A stretch of 64,000 nucleotides of DNA from the NCBI GenBank assembly GCA_017460955.1, contig JAFTZY010000048.1, positions 80,614 to 144,613 on the forward strand, read 5' to 3'. Made by a program: the position numbers and the translations under genes. A model generated the notes under the pieces. The model worked only from the letters and a program-made list of their open reading frames with translations, searched no databases and had not been told where the DNA came from. Source of the stretch: Oscillospiraceae bacterium. GTDB lineage: Bacteria; Bacillota; Clostridia; Oscillospirales; Ruminococcaceae. Positions 1-8,999 of the stretch are shown here, piece by piece (positions within the stretch are counted from its first letter, which is position 1; each line of letters opens with the position of its first letter).

Positions 1-868
1 ATTGCAGGAAGCCCGACCAGCGCGGCAGGATGCTCTCCCCGTCCGTGGTCAGGAGCATGTTTTTCAGATAGATCCGGTGCTGGTTCTTGGCATGCACGGA
101 TACGGTATGCGGAAGGATGTAGGCAACGCCGCTGAACAGTCCCGATGCGGATTCGAGCGGGATGTAGGTCAGAAACTCGCTGCCGAAGATCTCACTGCCC
201 AGGCGCATGATATGCTCCTCGGCGGAGGCGCCCTGCGTCTGCTCGAACCAGCGGTTGATGCGGTAGGTCTCCTCCGCCCCCTCCATCATCACCGGGAACG
301 GCAGGGGCAGTCCGTAATAGCGCACGAGCTCGCAGATCTTCTCCTCCCGGAAATAGGTCTCGAAGCCCTTCTTGGCAGGGATGAAGATTGCCGTACCGGG
401 CTCCATGGCAGTCTCCGAGGGCGTGATGACATAGGTGCCGTCGGGCTTGCCGACCCACTCATAGACGCGGGAGGGATCCTTGACCGAGCAGGTGCGCAGG
501 CGGATCTCATCGGTGACCATGAAGCACGAGAGCATGCCGATGCCGAAGCGGCCGATGTAGTCCTCGAGGATGCGCCCCGTTTCGAGGTCGCGCTTGGAGG
601 ACTGGCCGATGACGGCGAGGAACTGATGGATCTCCTCCTCTGTCAGGCCCGTGCCGTTGTCCGTAAAGGTCAGGCTCTCCCCTTCCGTGACGGCGATCCG
701 GATACAGCCCTCCCCGAAGGACGCATCCTGCAGCCGTCTGCCGCTGATGGCATCGGTGCCGTTTTGCAGGAGCTCCCGGATAAACACATCCGGGCTGCTG
801 TAGAGATGATTGGCAAGGATATCGATCATGCCGCCGAGATTGACCTTGAATACAAATGGCTCCGCCAT
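1..868 (-). CDS. htpG: HSP90-family molecular chaperone (HtpG-like), N-terminal part
   Basis: Leftward gene starting at 868 and running off the left edge; 289 codons are visible with no stop. The start follows GGAGG with an 8-base spacer. The N-terminal GHKL ATPase domain is recognisable: ELLQNGTDAI near residue 33 matches the HSP90 ELxxNxxDA box, DNGTGL is the DxGxG box, and GRFGIGMLSCFMV is the lid glycine motif. HSP90 proteins are ATP-driven dimeric cytosolic chaperones. The motifs diverge from E. coli HtpG (NGTDA rather than NASDA), so this may be one of the shorter Gram-positive HSP90-like proteins; total length cannot be judged. It has its own promoter at 906-934. Confidence 0.88.
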   Translation of the reverse strand, partial: MAEPFVFKVNLGGMIDILANHLYSSPDVFIRELLQNGTDAISGRRLQDASFGEGCIRIAVTEGESLTFTDNGTGLTEEEIHQFLAVIGQSSKRDLETGRILEDYIGRFGIGMLSCFMVTDEIRLRTCSVKDPSRVYEWVGKPDGTYVITPSETAMEPGTAIFIPAKKGFETYFREEKICELVRYYGLPLPFPVMMEGAEETYRINRWFEQTQGASAEEHIMRLGSEIFGSEFLTYIPLESASGLFSGVAYILPHTVSVHAKNQHRIYLKNMLLTTDGESILPRWSGFLQ

Positions 869-905
869 GGGTAAGACCTCCAGAACACAAATTACAATTA
901 TATAT

Positions 906-934
906 ATCATACCATATCCGGCACGAAATTACAA
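906..934 (-). promoter_or_regulatory. Sigma-A-type promoter for the HSP90-like gene
   Basis: On the minus strand TTGTAA (929-934) and TATGAT (906-911) are separated by 17 bases, 38 bases upstream of the start codon at 868. Confidence 0.6.
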
Positions 935-974
935 GCCCCTGCGCGAAATTTGTCCGCAAAAGACGAAGCGCCCG

Positions 975-1238
975 TCACTGCGGGCGCTGTGTGCGGATAT
1001 CCGAATAGACAGTCTTGGCCGAAATGCCATCGAGCCGTCCGAGCCGTCCGGACAGGGAGCTGATGATCTCCTGCGGCGCATCGACGGCCACACTGATGAT
1101 GTTGATGCCGCGCTGCCGGTAGGGGATCCCCATGCGGCCGATGATGTAGCTGCCGAATTCGTGCAGAATGGCGTTGACCTCCCCCACCTGCTCCGGATCC
1201 TCCACGATAATGCCGATAATAGCCACTCTTGTTTCCAT
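975..1238 (-). CDS. TM1266-family putative iron-only hydrogenase system regulator
   Basis: 87-residue ACT-like/NikR-C-like protein beginning METRVAIIGIIVED, followed by a VNAILHEFGSYIIGRMGIPY stretch and INIISVAVDAP. This layout matches the small TM1266 family, which is often encoded near [FeFe] hydrogenase maturation genes and is called a putative regulator. The start at 1238 is chosen because GGGAGG lies 8 bases upstream; a longer in-frame start at 1268 has no such site. It is monocistronic, between its own promoter and the HSP90 gene. No hydrogenase gene is in this window, so the link to hydrogenase is family knowledge only. Confidence 0.8.
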   Translation of the reverse strand: METRVAIIGIIVEDPEQVGEVNAILHEFGSYIIGRMGIPYRQRGINIISVAVDAPQEIISSLSGRLGRLDGISAKTVYSDIRTQRPQ

Positions 1239-1298
1239 GTGTACTGCCTCCCATATGCCACTCCTCATATTAAGCTATCAGGAGCGTTTCTGCTTATG

Positions 1299-1327
1299 AT
1301 TATACCATGACCGCCCGTTTCTGTCAA
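1299..1327 (-). promoter_or_regulatory. Sigma-A-type promoter for the TM1266-family gene
   Basis: Minus-strand TTGACA (1322-1327), 17-base spacer, TATAAT (1299-1304); both hexamers match consensus perfectly, about 60 bases ahead of the start at 1238. Confidence 0.8.
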
Positions 1328-1427
1328 GACTGCGTGGACAAATTAACCAATTTTGGTCACATATCCCATGTATCTCCGTTCAAAATCACGAATATCCTTA
1401 ATGGAGTCTTAATTATGAAAGAAACAG

Positions 1428-1456
1428 TGGACAATATACAGAATTTGTGGTATAAT
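1428..1456 (+). promoter_or_regulatory. Upstream promoter P1 of the ABC export operon
   Basis: TGGACA (1428-1433), 17-base spacer, TATAAT (1451-1456). It is the first of two rightward promoters in the 387-base gap before the gene at 1656; an inverted repeat lies just downstream of it. Confidence 0.55.
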
Positions 1457-1466
1457 AGGAGTCGCG

Positions 1467-1485
1467 ATGTAAATACACTTTACAT
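1467..1485. promoter_or_regulatory. Inverted repeat between tandem promoters, possible operator
   Basis: ATGTAAA, five-base spacer TACAC, TTTACAT: a perfect 7-bp inverted repeat just downstream of P1 and upstream of P2. The size and symmetry fit a dimeric repressor site, but no regulator is encoded next to it, so the role is inference. Confidence 0.4.
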
Positions 1486-1549
1486 ACCGGGTGCAGCACC
1501 TCTGTGCGCAGCCGTTCCCGCGGCGGTGATTTTTTTCACGCAAACCCCC

Positions 1550-1578
1550 TTGACAAGCGGGAGAAACTGTGCTATAAT
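1550..1578 (+). promoter_or_regulatory. Promoter P2 of the ABC export operon
   Basis: TTGACA (1550-1555), 17-base spacer, TATAAT (1573-1578), a perfect consensus pair about 78 bases before the start codon at 1656. Confidence 0.8.
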
Positions 1579-1655
1579 TGGTCTGTACTATCACAGGTAA
1601 TACACTGCCTGTGGCAATGCTATGAAAGGAGCTCCCGGCGTCCCGGGAAAGAGTT

Positions 1656-3164
1656 ATGGAACAGGTTCAGAAGAAATCCAAGAAAAAGCGCACTGTCATT
1701 ATTGTCGTTATCATCGTCGTGATACTGATAGCGATCATCGTGGGTGTTTCCGCCTGCTTTTCGGGTCTTGCCTCCTCGCTGGAGAACATGACGAGCATGA
1801 TGCTGGAAACGACCACCGTGGAAAAGCGCGACATTGTCAATGAGATCAATGTTTCCGGCAGCGTGGAGAGTGAGAATCTGGTAAATGTGACGAGCACCGT
1901 CACTGCCAAGATCAAGACCCTCAACGTGGAGCTGGGCAGCCATGTGGAGGAGGGCGACGTGCTGTGCGAATTCGACAGCAGCGATCTCCAGCAGCAGTAT
2001 GACTCCCTGCTCAAGTCGCAGAACAACGCCGACCAGATGACGCAGAACACCCACAAGATCAACCAGCGCAACCTGGAAAATGCCAGGACCGAGAAGGAGG
2101 TCACGCTGAACCAGGCACAGCGCGGTATCGATGAATCGCAGCAGGCCCGTGACAATGCCTATGCCAAGGTCGATTCCCTGCAGCAGGAGCTCAATGACCG
2201 GACTGCACAGCGCGATCAGGCCAGAGCACAGCTCGAAGGGATCGAGGATCCTATGCTCCTGGAGGCTGCCGAGGCGCAGTACCAGAATGCGGAGGCCGCT
2301 GTGCAGAACACGCAGGCGTCTCTGGATGCCCTGCGCGAGCAGCTCCCGAGCTATGACAGCGCGGTCCAGAACGCCAAGGATGCCTATGCCTCTGCCGAGC
2401 GCAGCGCCAATGCCGCGATCCAGAGCTATCAGGATGTCCTGGATGCCGAAGCCTACAGCAGCGATTCCTCCTCCGAGGACCAGCTCCAGAAGCTTGCCGA
2501 TTCCATCGAGGAGTGTACCGTGCGTGCGCCCAAGAGCGGCATCGTCACCTCCCTGAACGTGGCAGAGGGCTCCATCCCGACGGCTGCCGCACTCATGACC
2601 ATCGAGGATACCGATGCACTCAAGATCACCGTCTCCATCGCCGAGAGCGATATCCTCAAGATCCATGAGGGCCTCAAGGCCGTTGTCAAGACCAATGCCA
2701 CGGGCGATGAGGAATACAGTGCCACCGTCACCCGCGTTGTCAACATCTACAAGAGCTCCGATAACCCTTACGGCATGTCCGACAGCAGCGGCGGCGGCTA
2801 TTCCGCGGAGATCACCATCGACGATTCCGACACGGAGCTGCTCATCGGCATGAATGCCAAGGTGCGCATCATCCTTGACGAGAAGAAGGATGTCCTGTCC
2901 GTACCGTATGAGGCCATCGGCGGGGACGAGGATATGGGCTTCTATGTGGTCGGTGTGGAGACCAGCGACGACGGTGTTTCCAGAGCCAAGCTCCTGTCCG
3001 TTGAAAAGGGCATGGAGGGCAGCTACTACACGGAGATCATCTCCGATGAAGCGACCGAGGGCTCCAAGATCCTCATGACCGCCGGCGAATACGAGGACGG
3101 CGAGGTCCTTCCGATCTTTGATCTGAGCAGCTTGCAGAATAGCGGGGAGAGCGCAGATGAGTAA
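1656..3164 (+). CDS. HlyD/MacA-type efflux adaptor, membrane-anchored
   Basis: 502-residue membrane-fusion protein of an ABC export system. It has a basic N-terminus, one hydrophobic anchor (about residues 10-35), a lipoyl/barrel half around residue 60-100, a long Gln/Ala/Glu-rich coiled coil (about 105-265), then the returning lipoyl half with VRAPKSGIVTSL-like sequence (here CTVRAPKSGIV) and a C-terminal beta-barrel region. In Gram-positives such adaptors work outside the membrane with a MacB-type permease, exporting peptides, antibiotics or lipids. The downstream ATPase gene overlaps by 8 bases and the permease follows, so the three form one operon. Substrate cannot be told from sequence. 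Confidence 0.88.
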   Translation: MEQVQKKSKKKRTVIIVVIIVVILIAIIVGVSACFSGLASSLENMTSMMLETTTVEKRDIVNEINVSGSVESENLVNVTSTVTAKIKTLNVELGSHVEEGDVLCEFDSSDLQQQYDSLLKSQNNADQMTQNTHKINQRNLENARTEKEVTLNQAQRGIDESQQARDNAYAKVDSLQQELNDRTAQRDQARAQLEGIEDPMLLEAAEAQYQNAEAAVQNTQASLDALREQLPSYDSAVQNAKDAYASAERSANAAIQSYQDVLDAEAYSSDSSSEDQLQKLADSIEECTVRAPKSGIVTSLNVAEGSIPTAAALMTIEDTDALKITVSIAESDILKIHEGLKAVVKTNATGDEEYSATVTRVVNIYKSSDNPYGMSDSSGGGYSAEITIDDSDTELLIGMNAKVRIILDEKKDVLSVPYEAIGGDEDMGFYVVGVETSDDGVSRAKLLSVEKGMEGSYYTEIISDEATEGSKILMTAGEYEDGEVLPIFDLSSLQNSGESADE

Positions 3165-3870
3165 TAAAGTTGTGATCTCCATGCGGGACATCATCAAGCG
3201 CTACTACATCGGAAAGCCCAATGAGCTTCAGATCCTCAACGGGATCTCCTTCGATGTCACGGAGGGAGAATTTGTCTCGATCGTCGGCGCCTCCGGCTCG
3301 GGCAAATCCACGCTCATGAACATCATCGGTGCGCTCGACCGTCCGACGGAGGGCACCTATCTTCTTGGCGGTGTGGACATCAGCACGCTCAACGATGTCG
3401 AGCTCAGCCGCATCCGCAACAAGGAGATCGGCTTTGTCTTCCAGACCTTCAATCTGATCTCCCGCACCAATGCCCTGAAGAATATCGAAATGCCCATGAT
3501 GTATGCGGGCATACCGAGAAAGCAGCGCATGCAGCGTGCCGAGGAGCTGCTCGAGCTCGTGGATATGGCCGACCGTGCCGACCACCAGCCCAATGAGCTC
3601 TCCGGCGGCCAGAAGCAGCGTGTGGCCATTGCAAGAGCCATGGCCAACCATCCGTCCATCCTGCTTGCGGACGAACCGACCGGTGCCCTTGACACCAAGA
3701 CCGGCCGCATGATCATGGACCTGTTCCACAAGCTCCATCGGGAGGAGGGCACGACCATCGTGCTCATCACCCACAGTCCGGAGCTTGCCGAGGAGACCCA
3801 GCGCATCGTCACCATTAGTGACGGCAGCATTATTTCAGATACGGGGGTGAGAAGCTATGCAGCTGATTGA
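3157..3870 (+). CDS. ABC transporter ATP-binding protein (MacB/LolD class)
   Basis: 237-residue nucleotide-binding subunit. Walker A is GASGSGKST (about residue 46), the Q-loop is FVFQTFNL, the signature is LSGGQKQRVAIARA, Walker B is ILLADEPTGALD, and the switch His is in LITHSPE. It powers the export pathway formed with the HlyD-type adaptor upstream (8-base overlap) and the FtsX-type permease downstream (14-base overlap). Length and motifs are complete, typical of the LolD/MacB/FtsE group. Confidence 0.95.
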   Translation: MSNKVVISMRDIIKRYYIGKPNELQILNGISFDVTEGEFVSIVGASGSGKSTLMNIIGALDRPTEGTYLLGGVDISTLNDVELSRIRNKEIGFVFQTFNLISRTNALKNIEMPMMYAGIPRKQRMQRAEELLELVDMADRADHQPNELSGGQKQRVAIARAMANHPSILLADEPTGALDTKTGRMIMDLFHKLHREEGTTIVLITHSPELAEETQRIVTISDGSIISDTGVRSYAAD

Positions 3871-5143
3871 GAACATCCGGCTTGCGTTCACCTCGCTCTT
3901 TGCCAACAAGATGCGGGCCCTCCTGACCATGCTCGGCATCATCATCGGTATCAGTGCGGTCATCATGATCACGACCATCGGTACCTCCATCCAGAAAACA
4001 CTGTCGAACACCTTCAATTCCATGGGCAATATGAACATTTTCGACATCGTGATCCAGACAGATGAGGACACACCGATCTTTGAGGATGACCTGATCTCCC
4101 GTGAGATGCTCGATGAGCTCGTGACCACGTATCCGGATCATTTTGATCTTGAAATGTCCGAGAGCTTCGGCAATGCCACGACCCGCAATGCCAAGGGCCA
4201 GACCATCACCATGAACGTGTCAGGCGCCATGGACATCACCCCTGCCTTCGACCATCGGAGGGGCCGCACGATCTGCTATGAGGACAACAAGCAGATGAAG
4301 AATGCCGTATATGTCACGGACCTCTTCATCAACCAGTATTTCATAAACGGCGAGGACCCCATCGGCCAGACGATCAACCTGACCTTCTCCAACGGCGTGT
4401 CCGCGGATTTTGTCATCATCGGCTATGACGAGCTGCCGCAGATCTACAAGCGTCAGTATGCACCCGGCACCAAGGAGATCGACAAGACAACACCCATCGT
4501 GGTGCCGCTCGACACGATGCTCCACCTGATGCACCAGGAGCCGGAGAATGAGTTCTATGCCATGGTGCGCTACAATGCCGATTACGATCCTGTGATGCTC
4601 CAGGAGGAGCTGCAGGAGTTCTTCGATGAGAAATATGCCGAAAAGGCCGGCATCTCCATCTACATCTTCAACGAGCAGTCCTACCTTGGCATGATCAACA
4701 CGGTCATCAGCATCGTGACCATTGCCATCTCCGTCATCGCGGCCATCTCCCTGATCGTCGGCGGTGTGGGCGTCATGAACATCATGCTCGTATCCATCAC
4801 GGAGCGCACGAAGGAGATCGGTATCCGCAAGGCCCTCGGTGCGCAGAATTCCGCCATCCGGATGCAGTTCGTCGTGGAGGCGATCCTCATCTGCCTCATC
4901 GGCGGTATCATCGGCATTTTCACGGGTATGCTCGGCGGTATGCTCATCGGCTATATCGCCAAGGAGCTGGTCACGCAGTTCTATGCGGAATACGCAGAGC
5001 TGATCTCCATCACGATCCAGCCCTCCGTTCCCGCCATCCTGATCTCCGTGTTCTTCTCCATCCTCACGGGTGTGTTCTTCGGATACTACCCCGCCAACAA
5101 GGCAGCCAAGATGAATCCCATCGACGCTTTGCGTTACGACTGA
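3857..5143 (+). CDS. MacB-type (FtsX superfamily) ABC transporter permease
   Basis: 428-residue permease with one N-terminal membrane helix (about residues 17-40), a large extracytoplasmic MacB_PCD-like domain (about 45-270), then three C-terminal helices forming the FtsX domain with the conserved GGVGVMNIMLVSITERTKEI run typical of MacB. It ends in the usual NPxxALR motif (NPIDALRYD). It completes the three-gene export operon; a strong terminator follows at once. Known MacB systems are mechanotransmission exporters; the cargo here is unknown. Confidence 0.93.
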   Translation: MQLIENIRLAFTSLFANKMRALLTMLGIIIGISAVIMITTIGTSIQKTLSNTFNSMGNMNIFDIVIQTDEDTPIFEDDLISREMLDELVTTYPDHFDLEMSESFGNATTRNAKGQTITMNVSGAMDITPAFDHRRGRTICYEDNKQMKNAVYVTDLFINQYFINGEDPIGQTINLTFSNGVSADFVIIGYDELPQIYKRQYAPGTKEIDKTTPIVVPLDTMLHLMHQEPENEFYAMVRYNADYDPVMLQEELQEFFDEKYAEKAGISIYIFNEQSYLGMINTVISIVTIAISVIAAISLIVGGVGVMNIMLVSITERTKEIGIRKALGAQNSAIRMQFVVEAILICLIGGIIGIFTGMLGGMLIGYIAKELVTQFYAEYAELISITIQPSVPAILISVFFSILTGVFFGYYPANKAAKMNPIDALRYD

Positions 5144-5154
5144 TATGTTTCAAG

Positions 5155-5185
5155 CCGCAGTCCCATCACGGACTGCGGTTTTTTT
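5155..5185 (+). terminator. Rho-independent terminator of the export operon
   Basis: Perfect 9-bp stem CCGCAGTCC/GGACTGCGG with a six-base loop, followed by seven T residues, 11 bases after the permease stop codon. Confidence 0.9.
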
Positions 5186-5197
5186 ATGCATTTCCCC

Positions 5198-5227
5198 TTG
5201 ACGGATGTACGATGCCTGTGCTATAAT
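5198..5227 (+). promoter_or_regulatory. Promoter of the transglutaminase-dockerin gene
   Basis: TTGACG (5198-5203), 18-base spacer, TATAAT (5222-5227), directly after the preceding terminator and 33 bases before the start codon. Confidence 0.7.
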
Positions 5228-5260
5228 GGATTCAATCATAACGTTAAGGAGCTGACTGCC

Positions 5261-6754
5261 ATGAAACGTCTCCTGCTGCCCCTCCTGCTCGGTGCCCTGC
5301 TCTGCACCGTGCCCGTGCTGCCCATGCAGCCGAAGGTCTCCCTGCATGCCGCTGCGGCACAGGAGGGCTATCCCTTCGATACGTCCTGCAGCTACCTCTA
5401 TGACGGGCTCGATGCACCGGCGCAGACCCTCTACAATACCCTGTATGCCGCCTGCACCCGCATCGATGATTCCGACAAGACCTATACGGAAAGCGACTAC
5501 CTCTATTATGAGGATCTCACAAACGACCAGGTCGCCGATACCGTGCTCATCTTCACCTACAACCATCCGGAATTCTTCTGGGTGTCCAATACCTATGTCG
5601 GCGGCTCCATCACCCGTGCCGGGCGCACGAAGCAGTATGTGATGCTCAAGGTCTACGATGCCTACCAGGACGGCGCGGCACGCCAGAGCGCCAAGCAGCA
5701 GATCATTGACACCGCACAGGACTACATCGACACGGCTATGACCTATCACACGGACTACGACCGCGCAGGCTACCTGCGGCAGGCGCTCCGGCAGGACATC
5801 ACCTACGAGTTCGGTGACCTCGACCAGTCCCTTGCCTCCGCACTCCTGGAAAAAAAGACCGTCTGCGCGGGCTTTACCAAGGCCTATACCATGCTCTGCA
5901 ATGCCGTGGGGGTCCCGGCTGTCTCCATGACGGGCGTGAACCACGGCTGGAACGCCGTGCAGATCGCCGGGGTCTGGTACTATGTGGATGTGACCAACCG
6001 CCTGTACCTGCTCTCCGATGAGGAGATGCAGGCGCATGACATCGCCCTGGGGACCACCTATGAGGTCGATGACGGTGAGAACGGCACGGTCGTCTACCGG
6101 ATGCACGACATCTACTACCAGTACTACGAGGACATTTTCCCCGACTGTCCGCAGAGCTATGACAACAGCTATTTCATCCTTGACGGCGCGAGCGCCGGGG
6201 AGGACGACGGCTACGCCTACAGCTTCACCTCCGTCTCCGGGATGTATGAGGCGGACGATGCGACGCTCTTTACCCCGGAAATGCTCATCAGCTCCCTCAC
6301 CCGCTCCCCCGTCCTGGACGACGGCACCCTCGGTGAGCCGGAGACGGTGGAGGATCTGTCCTGCGTGCAGTTCATCATCGCGGGATGGCGTTCCCCCGAG
6401 GAGGCCTATGCCTCCGCCAAGGAGGGCTTCTATCAGGGCGGCATTCCCTGCATCATCGGCGGCAAGCGCTACCTCATCGGTGATACGCTCATCGCCCAGA
6501 GGGGCGACCCCGATCTCTCCGGCAGGGTCGATGCCAATGATGCCGCACGGGTGCTGCTCTATTCCGCGCAGATCGGCGCCAAGCAGCAAAATGTCCGGAT
6601 CGCAGCGGATCCCTCACTCGAGGACGTCTGCCTGCAGCTTGCCGATGTAAACGGCGCAGGCGGCATCAATGCGCAGGATGCCTCCTACATCCTGGTCTAC
6701 GCCGCACGCTTCGGTGCAGGACAGCATCCACAGTGGTGTGAGATTCTGCCTTGA
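5261..6754 (+). CDS. Secreted transglutaminase-like protein with C-terminal dockerin
   Basis: 497 residues. The start at 5261 is preceded by AAGGAG; the N-terminus is a classical signal peptide (MKRLLLPLLLGALLC, cut likely after the HAAAA region). The central domain carries a transglutaminase-like Cys-His-Asp triad: Cys202 in TVCAGFTKAY, His228 in NHGWN, Asp243 in YYVDVTN. The C-terminus (about 415-490) has two dockerin-type calcium-loop/helix repeats, DPDLSGRVDANDA and ADVNGAGGINAQDA; the second has Ala at the usual third acidic calcium position. Dockerins bind cohesins, so the enzyme is probably displayed or assembled on an extracellular scaffold. Such folds can act as cysteine proteases or cross-linkers; which applies is not clear. 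Confidence 0.88.
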   Translation: MKRLLLPLLLGALLCTVPVLPMQPKVSLHAAAAQEGYPFDTSCSYLYDGLDAPAQTLYNTLYAACTRIDDSDKTYTESDYLYYEDLTNDQVADTVLIFTYNHPEFFWVSNTYVGGSITRAGRTKQYVMLKVYDAYQDGAARQSAKQQIIDTAQDYIDTAMTYHTDYDRAGYLRQALRQDITYEFGDLDQSLASALLEKKTVCAGFTKAYTMLCNAVGVPAVSMTGVNHGWNAVQIAGVWYYVDVTNRLYLLSDEEMQAHDIALGTTYEVDDGENGTVVYRMHDIYYQYYEDIFPDCPQSYDNSYFILDGASAGEDDGYAYSFTSVSGMYEADDATLFTPEMLISSLTRSPVLDDGTLGEPETVEDLSCVQFIIAGWRSPEEAYASAKEGFYQGGIPCIIGGKRYLIGDTLIAQRGDPDLSGRVDANDAARVLLYSAQIGAKQQNVRIAADPSLEDVCLQLADVNGAGGINAQDASYILVYAARFGAGQHPQWCEILP

Positions 6755-6779
6755 CAACCGGGCGGAAAAGTAGTATAAT
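6751..6779 (+). promoter_or_regulatory. Promoter of leuB, overlapping the upstream stop codon
   Basis: TTGACA (6751-6756), 17-base spacer, TATAAT (6774-6779); perfect consensus. The -35 box contains the TGA stop (6752-6754) of the dockerin gene. Confidence 0.85.
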
Positions 6780-6829
6780 GTAGGTAACGTGCTGCGCACG
6801 GATCTTCTGAAAGAAGGGAAGTTAAGTCT

Positions 6830-7912
6830 ATGAATCGCAAGATCGCTGTGATCAAGGGTGACGGGATCGGTCCCGAGATCGTCACACAGGCGCTCAAGGT
6901 CCTCGACCGGGTCGCCGAACGATACGGTCACACATTCTACAAGACGGAGGTCCTCATGGGCGGCTGCTCCATCGATGCCTATGGTGAGCCGCTGACACAG
7001 GAAACGCTCTCCGTCTGTGAGGACAGCCATGCCGTGCTGATGGGCTCCATCGGCGGCAACACCACCACCTCCCCGTGGTACCAGCTCCCCAGTCATCTGC
7101 GTCCGGAGGCAGGTCTGCTCTCCCTGCGCAAGAACCTCGGGCTCTTTGCCAACCTGCGTCCCTGCGTGCTCTATCCGCAGCTGCGTGCTGCCTGCACATT
7201 GCGTGAGGACATCAGCAGCAAGGGCTTTGACATGCTCATCATGCGTGAGCTCACGGGCGGTCTGTACTTCGGCGAGCGCCGCACCGAAGCGGTGGACGGC
7301 GTGATGACGGCTGTGGATACGCTCAAGTATGACGAGAACGAGATCCGCCGCATCGGCATCAAGGCCTTTGAGGTCGCCATGAAGCGCCGCAAAAAGGTCA
7401 CGAGCGTCGATAAGGCCAATGTTCTCGATTCCTCCCGGCTGTGGCGCAAGGTCATGAATGAGCTTGCCGCAGAATACCCGGAGGTCACCCTCGAGCATGC
7501 GCTCGTGGACAGCACCGCCATGCAGCTGGTCAAGGATCCGGCACAGTTCGATGTGATGGTCACGGAGAACATGTTCGGCGACATCCTCTCGGACGAGGCG
7601 GCCATGGTCACCGGCTCCATCGGGATGCTGCCGAGTGCGTCCCTGGCCGAGGGAAAGTTCGGACTGTACGAGCCCTCCGGCGGCTCCGCACCGGATATCG
7701 CCGGCAAGGATCTGGCCAACCCCATCGCTGCCATTCTCTCGGCTGCCATGATGCTGCGCTACTCTTTCGATATGATGGAGGAGGCCGATGCCGTGGAGCG
7801 TGCCGTGGCACAGGTGCTCGATGAGGGCTACCGCACAGGGGACATCATGTCCGAAGGGTGTACACAGGTCGGCTGCGACAGGATGGGCAGCCTGATCGCC
7901 GAGCGCATCTGA
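6830..7912 (+). CDS. leuB: 3-isopropylmalate dehydrogenase
   Basis: 360-residue NAD-dependent beta-decarboxylating dehydrogenase of leucine synthesis, oxidising 3-isopropylmalate to 2-oxoisocaproate. The N-terminus [14 protein letters not shown] is the family signature; LMGSIGG, the substrate-binding arginine region ([14 protein letters not shown]), the catalytic Tyr in [11 protein letters not shown], and the NAD region [14 protein letters not shown] (here [15 protein letters not shown]) are all present. Length is normal for LeuB. Its own strong promoter lies 50 bases upstream and the BCAA aminotransferase gene follows after 50 bases, so the pair likely forms a branched-chain amino-acid unit. 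No leuA, leuC or leuD is in the window. Confidence 0.95.
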   Translation: MNRKIAVIKGDGIGPEIVTQALKVLDRVAERYGHTFYKTEVLMGGCSIDAYGEPLTQETLSVCEDSHAVLMGSIGGNTTTSPWYQLPSHLRPEAGLLSLRKNLGLFANLRPCVLYPQLRAACTLREDISSKGFDMLIMRELTGGLYFGERRTEAVDGVMTAVDTLKYDENEIRRIGIKAFEVAMKRRKKVTSVDKANVLDSSRLWRKVMNELAAEYPEVTLEHALVDSTAMQLVKDPAQFDVMVTENMFGDILSDEAAMVTGSIGMLPSASLAEGKFGLYEPSGGSAPDIAGKDLANPIAAILSAAMMLRYSFDMMEEADAVERAVAQVLDEGYRTGDIMSEGCTQVGCDRMGSLIAERI

Positions 7913-7962
7913 TCCCGATCGTCCATTCATTGATTTTATATATATGAAAGAAGGAAAAGACT

Positions 7963-8991
7963 ATGGAAAAGAAGAACATCGACTGGAGCAGCCTCGGGTT
8001 TGCCTATCAGCAGACCGATATGCGCTATGTTGCCAACTACAAGGACGGCGCATGGGATGAGGGTGCCCTCACCGCGGAAGCCACCATCACCATGAGCGAG
8101 TGTGCCTGCGTCCTGCAGTACGCACAGACCGTCTTTGAGGGCCTGAAGGCCTACACCACCAAGGACGGCAAGATCGTGACCTTCCGCCCGGACCTGAACG
8201 CCGAGCGTCTCGAGCAGTCCGCAAAGCGTCTGGAAATGCCCGTATTCCCGAAGGACCGCTTCATTGATGCAGTCGAGAAGGTCGTTTCTGCCAACGCCGC
8301 ATGGGTACCGCCCTACGGCAGCGGTGCCACGCTGTATCTGCGTCCGTTCATGTTCGGCATCAACTCCGTCATCGGTGTCAAGCCCGCGGAGGAATACCAG
8401 TTCCGTCTGTTCGCAACGCCCGTAGGTCCCTACTTCAAGGGCGGTGCCAAGCCCATCACCATCCGCGTTTCCGACCTTGACAGAGCCGCACCCCACGGCA
8501 CCGGCAACATCAAGGCAGGCCTGAACTATGCCATGAGTCTGCATACGCTGATGGATGCACACAGACAGGGCTATGACGAGAACATGTTCCTCGATCCGGC
8601 AACGCATACCAAGGTCGAGGAGACCGGCGGTGCCAACTTCCTGTTCATCACCAAGGACGGCAAGGTCGTAACGCCCAAGTCCGATTCCATCCTCCCCTCC
8701 ATCACCAGACGCTCCCTGGTCTATGTTGCCAAGGAATATCTGGGACTTGAGGTCGAGGAGCGTCCGGTCCTCTTTGAGGAGGTCAAGGACTTTGCAGAGT
8801 GCGGCCTGTGCGGCACGGCTGCTGTCATCTCCCCGGTCGGCAAGATCGTGAACCACGATCAAACAATTGAATTCCCGTCCGGTATGGAGCAGATGGGCCC
8901 GACCGTCCAGAAGCTCTACGATACCCTCACCGGTATCCAGATGGGCCGCATTGAAGCGCCCGAGGGCTGGATCCATGTGATCTCCAAATAA
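7963..8991 (+). CDS. ilvE: Branched-chain amino acid aminotransferase
   Basis: 342-residue fold-type IV PLP enzyme catalysing the last transamination of leucine, isoleucine and valine synthesis (or the first in breakdown). FEGLKAY near residue 52, GATLYLRPF, the PLP-lysine region GTGNIKAGLNYA, and EETGGANFLFI followed by SILPSITRRS are typical of the larger (group II, about 340-360 aa) bacterial BCATs. An AAGAAGGAAA ribosome binding site precedes the start. It sits directly behind leuB in the same direction. Confidence 0.95.
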   Translation: MEKKNIDWSSLGFAYQQTDMRYVANYKDGAWDEGALTAEATITMSECACVLQYAQTVFEGLKAYTTKDGKIVTFRPDLNAERLEQSAKRLEMPVFPKDRFIDAVEKVVSANAAWVPPYGSGATLYLRPFMFGINSVIGVKPAEEYQFRLFATPVGPYFKGGAKPITIRVSDLDRAAPHGTGNIKAGLNYAMSLHTLMDAHRQGYDENMFLDPATHTKVEETGGANFLFITKDGKVVTPKSDSILPSITRRSLVYVAKEYLGLEVEERPVLFEEVKDFAECGLCGTAAVISPVGKIVNHDQTIEFPSGMEQMGPTVQKLYDTLTGIQMGRIEAPEGWIHVISK

Positions 8992-8999
8992 GCTTATCC

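Noticed and set aside
2..874. Long rightward frame over the HSP90 gene
   Set aside because: It mirrors the leftward HSP90 frame. The leftward reading has the family motifs, a promoter and a ribosome site; the rightward one has none.
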